Shown here one piece after another: positions 43,170 to 50,739 of a stretch of DNA of 64,000 nt. The DNA is taken from the NCBI RefSeq assembly GCF_004127445.1, contig NZ_QEXM01000057.1:1-64000 (forward strand), in the 5' to 3' direction. The number at the start of each line of letters is the position of its first letter. Within the stretch, counting starts at the first letter, position 1. The DNA comes from Streptomyces alfalfae. Its GTDB lineage: Bacteria > Actinomycetota > Actinomycetes > Streptomycetales > Streptomycetaceae. The notes beneath the pieces are model-generated. The model did not search any database and had not been told where the DNA came from. It worked only from the letters and a program-made list of their open reading frames with translations. The translations under genes and the position numbers were made by a program.

Positions 43170-43518
43170 AACGCCGCAGCCCCACGTCAGCATCGGCGAT
43201 GTGTCCCAAAGCACGTTCGCCATCGGCAGCCACGCGAACGCCAGGAGCTACCACGGGACCACTCCGTCGTACGACGAGGGGACCGAACGGCTGCTCGCCG
43301 CCTTCCGTGAGCTGAGGGCCGACCTCGCAAGGACCCGGACGACGGAACTGACCGCGGAGCTCGATGAGGCCCTGGCCGACGCGGAGAATGAGGTGACCCG
43401 TACGGGAAGCGCGGACGAGAGCCGTCTGCGGCGCCTGCGTGAACTCCTCACGGACGCGGCCTCGTTGACCACGGTGCTGGCCTCGGCGGGGACCCTCGCC
43501 GGTCTTCTCGGCATGTGA
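43159..43518 (+). CDS. Small helical protein with N-terminal STFAIG motif
   Basis: A 119-residue protein. Residues 9-28 (HVSIGDVSQSTFAIGSHANA) repeat the tail of the preceding membrane protein. A charged coiled-coil-like helix follows (RLLAAFRELRADLARTRTTELTAELDEALADAENEV...LRRLRELLTDAASL), ending in a short hydrophobic segment (VLASAGTLAGLLGM). Start ATG 43159 lies within the upstream gene (11-bp overlap), so the two proteins are coupled. Matching short motifs at the end of one protein and the start of the next suggest they assemble through that motif. Confidence 0.75.
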   Translation: MAGETPQPHVSIGDVSQSTFAIGSHANARSYHGTTPSYDEGTERLLAAFRELRADLARTRTTELTAELDEALADAENEVTRTGSADESRLRRLRELLTDAASLTTVLASAGTLAGLLGM

Positions 43519-43530
43519 CGAAGGGGTGCG

Positions 43531-43698
43531 ATGAGCGAGCGACGACGCTACTGGAACGAGGACGCCCAGCGCTGGGAGGACGTCTCCGACCGCGGCAGGC
43601 CTCCCACGGTCACCCCACCGCCCCCGCTCCCACCGCCGTCCGGGAGCGTCCCGCGGCGCGCGGGCCCGAAACCGCAGAGGACGAGGCGGCCGCGCTGA
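43531..43698 (+). CDS. 55-residue protein with YWNEDAQRWED motif
   Basis: A short gene 12 nt after the previous stop, with AAGGGG before ATG 43531. The protein begins MSERRRYWNEDAQRWEDVSD and continues as a Pro/Arg-rich tail (TVTPPPPLPPPSG...). The aromatic W-x(6)-W spacing recalls short tryptophan motifs of actinobacterial membrane-associated proteins such as DUF2510. Position, ribosome site and codon bias (strong third-position G/C) support translation. It probably belongs to the same operon as the two STFAIG proteins. Confidence 0.6.
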   Translation: MSERRRYWNEDAQRWEDVSDRGRPPTVTPPPPLPPPSGSVPRRAGPKPQRTRRPR

Positions 43699-43735
43699 CG
43701 CCTCCAGTACCTAGTGCTACCGTGTAGTGGTACTC

Positions 43736-43751
43736 GGTACTACGTAGTACC
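43736..43751. promoter_or_regulatory. 16-bp perfect palindrome, PadR operator
   Basis: GGTACTACGTAGTACC is perfectly palindromic, 23 bp before the PadR start. A wider pair AGTAC (43706) / GTACT (43730) flanks it upstream, so two regulator dimers may bind. Confidence 0.75.
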
Positions 43752-43774
43752 ACCTGGGTCGAGGGGGCTTCGCG

Positions 43775-44101
43775 TTGGACGACCTGACGGAGATGCTGAA
43801 AGGCACGCTCGAAGGGTGCGTGCTCGAGATCATCGCCGGCGAGGAGACCTACGGGTACGCCATCACCCGTCAGCTGAACGACCTCGGCTTCACCGACGTC
43901 GTCGAGGGGACGGTGTACACCATCTTGCTGCGCCTGGAGAGGAACAAGCTCGTCCAGGTGACGAAGCGGCCCTCCGGAGTCGGACCGCCGCGCAAGTTCT
44001 ACGCGCTCAACGACGCGGGATGCGAAGAGCTCGCGAAGTTCTGGACGAAGTGGCAGTACGTCTCATCGCGCATCGACAGGCTCAGGGAGGGCGGGAGATG
44101 A
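43775..44101 (+). CDS. PadR-family transcriptional regulator
   Basis: A 108-residue PadR protein: winged helix LEGCVLEIIAGEETYGYAITRQLNDLGFTDVVEGTVYTILLRLERNKLVQVTKRPSGVGPPRKFYALNDAG, then a short dimerisation helix. Start TTG 43775 has GAGGGGG about 8 nt upstream; no ATG/GTG gives the conserved N-terminus. Its stop overlaps the next start (ATGA). It likely represses its own operon through the palindrome at 43736. Confidence 0.9.
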   Translation: MDDLTEMLKGTLEGCVLEIIAGEETYGYAITRQLNDLGFTDVVEGTVYTILLRLERNKLVQVTKRPSGVGPPRKFYALNDAGCEELAKFWTKWQYVSSRIDRLREGGR

Positions 44102-44454
44102 ACTTCTGGGAGACCGTCACAGGCGGCGACCTGACCCGGGATTGGAAGGCGTTCGAGGCCCGGGCCGAGGCCCTGCCGGACGACTGCCGGGTGGCGTGGG
44201 GCCAGATCAAGGTGCACCTCCTGCCCCATGGGGACTTCACCGGCCGCAACCTGACACCGATCCTCGACGCCGCCCTGGGGCTGCTGGAGGAGGCGGCGGC
44301 GGAGGGGCAGAGCGCCCACGAGGTGCTCGGCGACGACATCCCCGGCTTCTGCGTGGCGCTGGTCGGCGGTGGAGGGGCCCGAACCCATCGCGACCGGTGG
44401 CGCGAGCAGTTGAACAGGAACGTCGCGAGGAAATTGAGCCGGCTGGGAGGCTGA
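44098..44454 (+). CDS. DUF1048-family protein (first of a pair)
   Basis: A 118-residue helical protein: NFWETVTGGDLTRDWKAFEARAEALPDDCRVAWGQIKVHLLPHGDFTGRNLTPILDAALGLLEEAAAEG...VLGDDIPGFCVALV. DUF1048 proteins typically follow PadR regulators in operons linked to antibiotic stress; their function is not established. Overlaps the PadR gene by 4 bp and is one base from the next gene. Confidence 0.85.
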   Translation: MNFWETVTGGDLTRDWKAFEARAEALPDDCRVAWGQIKVHLLPHGDFTGRNLTPILDAALGLLEEAAAEGQSAHEVLGDDIPGFCVALVGGGGARTHRDRWREQLNRNVARKLSRLGG

Positions 44455-44455
44455 C

Positions 44456-44782
44456 GTGGGCATCCAGGACGTCATCGAGGGCAAGAAGCAGTGGCGGGCG
44501 CACCTGGCGCGGGTCAAGGCGCTTCCGCCGGACTACCGGATCGTCTACAAGGAGATGCAGAAGTATCTGTTCAGGGTCGGACCGGTCGGCCTGCTCGACG
44601 GTCCTCTGCTCCCCGGGATCGTCGACTTCTTCGAGGAAGGCGTCGCCGCGGGCAAGGGGGTCCTGGAGCTCATCGGCAGTGATGTCGCCGCGTTCTGCGA
44701 CGGCCTGGTCAAGGACTCGCCCACCTATGCGGACGCCTATCAGGAGTCCCTCGGCGGGAAGTCCCGTACGACCGGAAAGTAG
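44456..44782 (+). CDS. DUF1048-family protein (second of a pair)
   Basis: A 108-residue paralogue of the upstream protein: DVIEGKKQWRAHLARVKALPPDYRIVYKEMQKYLFRVGPVG...ILPGIVDFFEEGVAAGKGVLELIGSDVAAFCDGLVKD. This one keeps the WR..ARVKALP..YR.VY.E.Q.Y pattern that defines DUF1048 more closely. GTG start at 44456. End of the PadR operon. Confidence 0.87.
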   Translation: MGIQDVIEGKKQWRAHLARVKALPPDYRIVYKEMQKYLFRVGPVGLLDGPLLPGIVDFFEEGVAAGKGVLELIGSDVAAFCDGLVKDSPTYADAYQESLGGKSRTTGK

Positions 44783-44857
44783 TGCCCCCGCCTCGTGCCG
44801 CCGCCGAATCCGCAGGAATCGGCGCACCGGGACGCGGACTCCCGGGCGCCGAGGCGA

Positions 44858-45433
44858 TCACTCGGCTGATCCGGGATCTCTGCGCTGATTGGCATGGAAG
44901 CGTGCCTTCTTCTGGCGATTCCCGCACGTGTTCATGTCGCACCATTTGCGGGTGCGGCTTCGGCTGGTGTCGAAGAAGGCGGCTCGGCAGGTCGGTGACG
45001 CGCACAAGGCGAGTTTTCCGTCCCGTTCGCCCGAGAGGACGCTGACCGCGTCGGCGGCGATCACGCTGAGCGCGTCTTCCACGCGGGAAGCCGAGCCGAG
45101 CCGCCACCGCCGCTTGCCGTCGGGCGTCAGGACGGCCGCGGCCCGGCCCTGGGTGCTGCGGTCGTTGATGACGCGGACGGCGGATACGGGGAGGGCGTCG
45201 TGGACGGCGGCCGCCGTCGCGGCGGCGTGGATCGACTCCCGCAATGCCCGTGCGAGATCGAGCTGGGCAGGGGTGCAGGAGTCCACGGCGAGGCCGTTCA
45301 CCGCAAGCCAGTCGACGAGTCGCTGCGGGGTGGGGATGCGCTCCACGGGGGTGCCATGACGCTCCGACAGAGTCCCCGTGAAGCTGGTCGCCAGCACATT
45401 GCCGAGACGGAAGTCAGGGAACTCGATACGCAT
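44858..45433 (-). CDS. CGNR zinc-finger transcriptional regulator (ABATE domain)
   Basis: A 191-residue regulator. The N-terminal ABATE domain (FRLGNVLATSFTGTLSERHG...RLVDWLAVNGL) is followed by a C-terminal CGNR finger (LCASPTCRAAFFDTSRSRTRKWCDMNTCGNRQKKARFHANQ), with four zinc-ligand cysteines. Such proteins are stress-responsive DNA-binding regulators. ATG 45431-45433. Divergent from the epoxide-hydrolase gene; an 18-bp motif repeated at 45435 and 45477 is its probable binding site. Confidence 0.88.
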   Translation of the reverse strand: MRIEFPDFRLGNVLATSFTGTLSERHGTPVERIPTPQRLVDWLAVNGLAVDSCTPAQLDLARALRESIHAAATAAAVHDALPVSAVRVINDRSTQGRAAAVLTPDGKRRWRLGSASRVEDALSVIAADAVSVLSGERDGKLALCASPTCRAAFFDTSRSRTRKWCDMNTCGNRQKKARFHANQRRDPGSAE

Positions 45434-45434
45434 G

Positions 45435-45494
45435 GAACCACCATAGCTGGTTGCGGCTTGACTCAGAAGACTGCTAGAACCGTCATAGCCGGTT
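45435..45494. promoter_or_regulatory. Two direct copies of an 18-bp dyad between CGNR and epoxide-hydrolase genes
   Basis: GAACCACCATAGCTGGTT (45435-45452) and GAACCGTCATAGCCGGTT (45477-45494) match at 15 of 18 positions and are offset by 42 bp, about four helical turns. Each has AACC/GGTT dyad ends. The first abuts the CGNR start codon; the second lies 42 bp before the hydrolase gene. Confidence 0.75.
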
Positions 45495-45536
45495 CGCTTC
45501 GGGTCGCAGCCGGTTCCGCGATGGCCAGGAGGTCCC

Positions 45537-46721
45537 ATGCCCCGCCCGACCAGCGACGTACAAGCCTTCGAAGCCCACGCGACGGATGCCGAACTCGACG
45601 ATCTGCGCGCGCGACTGGCCGCGGCGCGACTGCCGGAGGCCGAGACGGTCCGGGGCGCCGCGCCCGGGCCTCGCCGATGGGCGCAGGGTGTTCCGCTCGA
45701 CGACCTCGTGGACGTCGTGCACTACTGGCGCACCGCGTACGACTGGCGGGCGTTCGAGGCGCGCCTCGACCGGATCGGCCAGTTCCGCACGACGATCGAC
45801 GGTCTGGGAATCCACTTCCTGCACCGCCGGTCCGCGCGCGCGGACGCCACCCCGCTGATCCTGACGCACGGGTGGCCGGGCAGCATCGCCGAGTTCGTCG
45901 ACGTGGTGGACGAGCTGGCAGATCCGGACGACGCGGACGCGCCGGCGTTCCACGTCGTGGTCCCGTCGCTGCCGGGCTTCGGCTACAGCGACAAGCCGGA
46001 CGCCACCGGGTGGGGGACCGAGAAGATCGCGGCCGCCTGGGTCGAACTGATGGGACGGCTCGGCTACGACAAGTTCGCCGCCCACGGGGGTGACTGGGGA
46101 GGCAACATCACCACGGTTCTCGGCGGCAGGTTCCCGGCGCACGTGCTTGGCATCCACTCCACGTTCGCGGAGGGGCTGCCCGGGGCGCCGACGGACGGTC
46201 TGACGGCGGTCGAACGCAGGTGGACCGAGGAAACCCGCGACTTCTGGCGCCACCGCGCGGCGTACGCGAAGCAGCAGGCGACCCGGCCGCAGACCATCGG
46301 CTACGCGCTCGTCGACTCACCGGTCGGGCTTCTCGCCTGGATCCTCGACAAGTTCGCCGAGTGGTCGGACACCGAGGACAGCCCGTTCGAGACGATGTCC
46401 CGGGACCGCGTCCTCGACGACGTCACCCTGTACTGGCTGACGCGGACCGGCGCGTCGGCGGCCCGCATCTACTACGAGAGCCACGACTCGCTCGACCCCG
46501 GACTCCGGGTCGACGTCCCGTCGGCGATCACCATGTATCCCCGCGACGTCGAGAAGTACCCGCGCGCCTGGGCACAGGAGCGGTACCGCCGGATCGTCCG
46601 GTGGAGGGAACCGGAGTCCGGGGGACATTTCCCGTCGCTGGAGATGCCCGAGTACTTCGTCAGGGATCTGCGGGAGGGCCTTGCGGCGGTGCTGGCGGCT
46701 CCCGCTCCGCGAGCGGAGTGA
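45537..46721 (+). CDS. Epoxide hydrolase (EHN domain + alpha/beta hydrolase)
   Basis: A 394-residue enzyme with the N-terminal EHN domain (FEAHATDAELDDLRARLAAARLPEAETVRGAAPGPRRWAQGVPLDDLVDVVHYWRTAYDWRAFEARLDRIGQFRTTIDGLGIHFLH) and the catalytic domain: LTHGWPGSIAEF (oxyanion), AHGGDWGGNITTVLG (Asp nucleophile in GGDWGG) and SGGHFPSLEMPEYF (His). These are hallmarks of microsomal-type/juvenile-hormone-type epoxide hydrolases, which open epoxides to diols. AGGAGG precedes ATG 45537. Probably controlled by the divergent CGNR regulator. Confidence 0.92.
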   Translation: MPRPTSDVQAFEAHATDAELDDLRARLAAARLPEAETVRGAAPGPRRWAQGVPLDDLVDVVHYWRTAYDWRAFEARLDRIGQFRTTIDGLGIHFLHRRSARADATPLILTHGWPGSIAEFVDVVDELADPDDADAPAFHVVVPSLPGFGYSDKPDATGWGTEKIAAAWVELMGRLGYDKFAAHGGDWGGNITTVLGGRFPAHVLGIHSTFAEGLPGAPTDGLTAVERRWTEETRDFWRHRAAYAKQQATRPQTIGYALVDSPVGLLAWILDKFAEWSDTEDSPFETMSRDRVLDDVTLYWLTRTGASAARIYYESHDSLDPGLRVDVPSAITMYPRDVEKYPRAWAQERYRRIVRWREPESGGHFPSLEMPEYFVRDLREGLAAVLAAPAPRAE

Positions 46722-46971
46722 CCGTCTGCTCCGTGCGCAGCCCCTCGGCCCGCGTCGAGCGCCACAACGCGGGCATGCTCGGCAGGGTCACCGCCATGAC
46801 GGCCGCGGCGTCGACGCCCGCCAGGGGCAGGAAGACGAGCCGGTCGGTCGCCGACTCACCGGCCATGCGCAGCATCAGCCACCCGAGCGTGAGCCGGCCG
46901 GTGACGGCGACGGCCACGCCCAGGACGACGGGAACCGCTGTCTGCCACAGCGCCGACCAGGCCGGCGTCGA
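46660..46971 (-). pseudogene. FtsX-like ABC permease, C-terminal remnant
   Basis: The minus strand reads TPAWSALWQTAVPVVLGVAVAVTGRLTLGWLML and then LPSMPALWRSTRAEGLRTE, which matches the last membrane helices and the typical LPALWRATRPEGLRTE end of FtsX/MacB-like permeases. The remaining several hundred residues are missing and no ATPase partner is present. Its frame continues antisense over the last 60 bp of the epoxide hydrolase before a stop. I read it as debris of a deleted ABC transporter. Confidence 0.45.
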
Positions 46972-47150
46972 GCGGCGCGTGCCGTAGGCCGGCGGGGTGC
47001 GGACACACGGGGCGGCGCGTGCGGGCGCCAACTGCTGGTGCGAGTGACGTACCGACCCCATGTGCCGCACCGCCATCGATCATCGCGGCGGTGATCCTCA
47101 CTCCGGCGGCATGCCGGACCGCCCGCGACGATCGTCGGCCCGGACCGGTC

Positions 47151-47756
47151 CTAGCCGCAGGGGATCACGTAGCGGACGGGGTTCCAGTCGCCGTGGGGGT
47201 CCGAGCTGAACGCCCGCGGCGTCTTGTAGATCATGGTGCCGTTGGGGTTGTACATCCGGGCCCGGCGGCTCTCCACGTTGCGGGTCTGGTCGTTGATCCA
47301 GGAACCGCCCCTGCCCCAAGTGGACACGTAGTACTTCGTGTTGCACTGGCGCATCTTGATGATGGATCCGCTGTAGTTGTCGCGCTGGTAGGCGCAGAAG
47401 TTCCCCGACACCCCCGGAACGTCCAGGCACGGGTCGGCGGCGGCGCGTGTCCCGTCGCCCGAGGCGAAGTCGCGCGGGCGGGCCTCGCCCGGCAGGGCGA
47501 CGAGGATTTCGCCCTTGCCCTTGAGGTCGATCTTGTTGAGCGCGACCTGGGTCCCGCCCATCTTCTTCAGGTAGCGGTCCACGTCCGCCTGCAGCGCCGT
47601 GGTCTGCGCACTGGTCAGGTGCGCGGACTCGGCCTGCTGGACGAAGCGCGAGGCCGCCGACGCCCCCGATCCCGCCTCGGCCGTGCTCACGCCCGTGGCG
47701 AGCATGAGCAAACCGCCTGCCGCCGCGATGGCGACGCGCCCCTTCGTGACTGCCAT
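47151..47756 (-). CDS. Secreted peptidase-inhibitor family I36 protein
   Basis: A 201-residue exported protein: signal peptide VAIAAAGGLLMLATGVSTAEA (ending near residue 28), a helical propeptide-like part (RFVQQAESAHLTSAQTTALQADVDRYLKKMGGTQVALNKIDLKGKGEILVALPGE), and a C-terminal beta-crystallin-like domain CLDVPGVSGNFCAYQRDNYSGSIIKMRQCNTKYYVSTWGRGGSWINDQTRNVESRRARMYNP, as in SmpI-type metalloprotease inhibitors (family I36). The two regions are typical of secreted actinobacterial I36 proteins. ATG 47754-47756 with AGGGGGAAAG upstream. Confidence 0.85.
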   Translation of the reverse strand: MAVTKGRVAIAAAGGLLMLATGVSTAEAGSGASAASRFVQQAESAHLTSAQTTALQADVDRYLKKMGGTQVALNKIDLKGKGEILVALPGEARPRDFASGDGTRAAADPCLDVPGVSGNFCAYQRDNYSGSIIKMRQCNTKYYVSTWGRGGSWINDQTRNVESRRARMYNPNGTMIYKTPRAFSSDPHGDWNPVRYVIPCG

Positions 47757-47956
47757 GTCTTTCCCCCTGCTTCTTCGCGGTTCCCCGCTTGAAGCGCCGC
47801 CCTTCGCGGCGCCGAGAGGAGGTTCCCATCGGGGGGAAAGTCGCTGCGTCCACCCTGGAGTTGAGCCTGGGTAAACCTTGGCGGTAAGCGCTGCGAGTGA
47901 CGGCGGTTTCGGCCAACAGCGGTCCGGGCGCGTCGCGCCGCCTCCCTCCTCGCTCG

Positions 47957-48331
47957 TCAGGCCGCGGTCGGCAGGGTCAGCAGCTTGCCCATCGCGGCGA
48001 GTACGGACGGCTCCACCCGGTAGTACACCCAGGTGCCACGCCGCTCGGAGGTGAGCAGCCCGGCCTCCTTCAGCTTCTTCAGGTGGTGGGAGACGGTCGG
48101 CTGGGAGACGCCGACGTCGGAGATGTCGCACACGCACGCCTCCCCGCCCTCGTGCGAGGCCACCGCCGAGAAGAGACGGAGCCTGACCGGGTCGCCGAGC
48201 GCCTTGAACATCCGCGCGGCGGTCTCGGCCTCCTGGGCGGTCATCGGCCGCTCGGTCAGCGGCGGGCAGCACGGCGCCACGCCCTGGCCGTCGGCGGGTT
48301 CGAGGAGCGGCAGCGCCTTCACATTCGACAT
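47957..48331 (-). CDS. arsR: ArsR-family arsenic-responsive repressor
   Basis: A 124-residue winged-helix repressor: ARMFKALGDPVRLRLFSAVASHEGGEACVCDISDVGVSQPTVSHHLKKLKEAGLLTSERRGTWVYYRVEPSVL. The CVCD motif in the recognition region is the arsenite-sensing site of ArsR proteins, and a CC pair lies near the N-terminus. It is divergent from a flavin monooxygenase with a cysteine-rich tail, and the same 12-base motif occurs upstream of both genes. ATG 48329-48331. Confidence 0.9.
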   Translation of the reverse strand: MSNVKALPLLEPADGQGVAPCCPPLTERPMTAQEAETAARMFKALGDPVRLRLFSAVASHEGGEACVCDISDVGVSQPTVSHHLKKLKEAGLLTSERRGTWVYYRVEPSVLAAMGKLLTLPTAA

Positions 48332-48332
48332 A

Positions 48333-48344
48333 CGTCTATGTTGA
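48333..48344. promoter_or_regulatory. ArsR operator copy at arsR
   Basis: GTCTATGTTGAC, identical to 48583-48594, starts 2 bp upstream of the arsR start codon and is part of the dyad CATA-cgtc-TATG. Confidence 0.65.
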
Positions 48345-48575
48345 CACACGTCGAACCAGTGAGGGGAGGGCGCTTCGCCGGCGCCCGAGGCGGGCGGCCG
48401 GACGCCCGGCCATCCGCTTCGCGCGCGGCCCATGACGCGCAGCGAGTGTGACAACGGGCTGTGCCGCTACTCAAGGCCGGCGTACGCGAGCCCCGGGGCC
48501 CCGGAGGCGAGGCCCTCGCGGCGCCGGGGACTCCCGACGGCATCCGGGCGCGTGGAGGGCGACCACCCGTACTTC

Positions 48576-48594
48576 GATAGTTGTCTATGTTGAC
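48576..48594. promoter_or_regulatory. ArsR operator copy at arsO
   Basis: GATAGTTGTCTATGTTGAC contains the dyad ATAG-TTGT-CTAT and the same GTCTATGTTGAC as at arsR. It lies 72 bp before the arsO start. Confidence 0.65.
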
Positions 48595-48665
48595 GCTCAT
48601 CAATACAGGTGCCATGCTGGGTCGTGCAAGCCATCGACAGATGCCGAAACAAGTGAGGAGTCGCC

Positions 48666-50063
48666 GTGAACGCGCCCGCCACCACCGAGCTGCCCGTCGT
48701 CGTGATCGGAGCCGGACCCACCGGCCTGGCCGCCGCCGCCCACCTGCTCGACCAGGGCATCGAACCCCTGGTCCTGGAAGCCGGACCCACCGCCGGCGCC
48801 GCGGTGCGCGCGTGGTCGCACGTGCGGCTGTTCTCCCCGTGGGGCGAGGTCGTCGACCCCGCCGCCGAGAAGCTCCTGGCCCCCACCGGCTGGGTGCGGC
48901 CCGACCCGGCCGCGTACCCCTCCGGCGGTGACTGGGTCGACCGCTACCTGGGGCCGCTCGCCGACGTCCTCGGCGACCGCGTCCGCCTCCACGCCACCGT
49001 CACCGGCGTCTCCCGGGCGGGCAGGGACCGGATCGTGGACGCCGACCGCGAACAGCAGCCGTTCGTCGTGCACGTCACCCACGCCGACGGGCGCGAGGAG
49101 CGCCACTTCGCCCGCGCGGTCATCGACGCCTCCGGCACCTGGGCCACGCCCTCCCCGGCAGGCGGCAGCGGTCTGCCCGCCCTCGGCGAGCAGACCGCCG
49201 CGGACCGGATCAGCTACCGCGTCCCTGACCTGAAGGACCCGGCCGTCCGCGCCCGGTACGCGGGCAGGCGCACCGCCGTGATCGGCTCCGGCGCCTCGGC
49301 CTTCACCGCCCTCGCCCACCTGGCCGGCCTCGCCACGTCCGGCGACGGCGCGGGGACGAAGGGGGTGTGGATCCTTCGCCGGGGCATCTCCGGCTCCACC
49401 TTCGGCGGCGGCGAGGCCGACCAGCTCCCGGCGCGCGGCGCCCTGGGCCTGGCGGCGAAGGCCGCCGTCGACGAGGGCCACGCGGACGCGGTCACCGGCT
49501 TCCGCACCGAAGCGGTCGAGCGCGACGCCGACGGCCGGCTGATCCTGGTCGGCGAGGACGGGCGACGCCTGGACGCGGTCGACGAGGTGATCGTCCTGAC
49601 CGGCTTCCGCCCCGACCTGTCCTTCCTCGACGAACTGCGCCTCGGCCTCGACGAGCGCCTCCAGGCGCCCGTCGAACTGGCACCGCTGATCGACCCCAAC
49701 CAGCACTCCTGCGGCACCGTCTACCCTCACGGCCACCGCGAACTCTCCCACCCCGAGCAGGGCCTCTACCTCGTCGGCATGAAGTCCTACGGCCGCGCCC
49801 CGACCTTCCTCGCCATGACCGGCTACGAACAGGTCCGCTCCGTCGCCGCCGCCATCGCCGGTGACCTCGACGCGGCCGACCGCGTCGAACTCACCCTCCC
49901 CGAGACCGGAGTCTGCGGCGGCGCCGGTCTCTTCGACGCCCCCGACACCGCGCAGACCGACGGCTGCTGCGCGCCGACGCCGCAACTCGTCCAGCTGAGC
50001 GCCCCCGCCACGGTCGGTGCGACTGCCGAACAGGCCCCGGCGGGCGGCTGCTGCGGCTCGTGA
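48666..50063 (+). CDS. arsO: Arsenic-locus flavin monooxygenase with Cys-rich tail (ArsO type)
   Basis: A 465-residue FAD/NADPH enzyme: VVVIGAGPTGLAAAAHLLDQGIEPLVLEAGPTAG (FAD), GRRTAVIGSGASAFTALAHLA (NADPH), and DEVIVLTGFRPDLSFLDELRLGLD. The C-terminus has three cysteine groups (VCGG, DGCCAP, GGCCGS), suited to binding As(III) or other soft metals. Homologues lie in actinobacterial ars clusters beside arsR, as here. The exact reaction of ArsO proteins is not settled. The GTG start at 48666 has AGGAG (48655) upstream. Its stop overlaps the start of a broken transporter gene (GTGA). Confidence 0.82.
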   Translation: MNAPATTELPVVVIGAGPTGLAAAAHLLDQGIEPLVLEAGPTAGAAVRAWSHVRLFSPWGEVVDPAAEKLLAPTGWVRPDPAAYPSGGDWVDRYLGPLADVLGDRVRLHATVTGVSRAGRDRIVDADREQQPFVVHVTHADGREERHFARAVIDASGTWATPSPAGGSGLPALGEQTAADRISYRVPDLKDPAVRARYAGRRTAVIGSGASAFTALAHLAGLATSGDGAGTKGVWILRRGISGSTFGGGEADQLPARGALGLAAKAAVDEGHADAVTGFRTEAVERDADGRLILVGEDGRRLDAVDEVIVLTGFRPDLSFLDELRLGLDERLQAPVELAPLIDPNQHSCGTVYPHGHRELSHPEQGLYLVGMKSYGRAPTFLAMTGYEQVRSVAAAIAGDLDAADRVELTLPETGVCGGAGLFDAPDTAQTDGCCAPTPQLVQLSAPATVGATAEQAPAGGCCGS

Positions 50064-50673
50064 CCGGCCTGGGCACCCCCATGCGCGGCGTCGCGACCGG
50101 AACGGGGGACCGGTCGCGGCCCCGCGCCGCCCTGCCCGCGCTCTGCGCCACGCACATCGTGAGCCGGGGCATCGCCTACTGCGCCTTCCCCGTCCGCAAC
50201 CCGCGGATCACCACCGCGACCGGCCGGCCCGCCGGGGCCACCACCGCGGCGTTCTCCCTCGGCCTCGCCGTCTCCGCCCGCGCCGGGATCCGCGTCCGGC
50301 GCACCCTCGACCGGCGCGGCCCGCGCGCGGTCATGACCACGGGTCCGTCATCGGGGCGGTCAGTCCGCTCGTCACCGTGGCGGTCGTGGCCGGCACGGTC
50401 CGGGGCAACCTCACCCTCCTCCAGGCCACCGCCATCACCGACCGCTGGGGCGCCACCCACTATGGCCGCCTCTCCGGACTCCTCGCGACACCGACCACGA
50501 CCGCCACGGCCCTCGCGCCGTTCGCCGGCGTCGCCCTGGCCGTCCCCCTCGGCGGCTACGGCCCCCTCTTCGTCCTCCTCGCCGCCCTCTCGATGGCCGC
50601 CGTACTCGTCGTCCCCTGGACGGTTCCGGCTGACGGACCCGGCCGACGCGTCCGTGCTCACGGCAGCCGGTGA
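50060..50673 (+). pseudogene. MFS transporter remnant of the ars locus (internal deletion, frameshift)
   Basis: One frame starting at the GTG that overlaps the arsO stop reads LPALCATHIVSRGIAYCAFPVRNPRITTATGRPAGATTAAFSLGLAVSARAGIRVRRTLDRRGPRAVMTTG, the first two membrane helices of an MFS pump. From about 50341 a different frame gives LVTVAVVAGTVRGNLTLLQATAITDRWGATHYGRLSGLLATPTTTATALAPFAGVALAVPLGGYGPLFVLLAALSMAAVLVV, the last helices. About half the transporter is missing and the frame is shifted at the junction, so the product cannot work as a pump. Confidence 0.75.
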
Positions 50674-50739
50674 TGTCGGGAGGGTCACCCTTTTCCGCTC
50701 CGCCCGTCCCCGCGGCCCGCACGACGTAACGTCGAGTGC

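Noticed and set aside
41361..43223. 620-codon minus frame opposite the 586-residue membrane protein
   Set aside because: The plus strand has a strong ribosome site, membrane helices and the motif shared with the next gene; the minus frame is Gln/Arg/Pro-rich.
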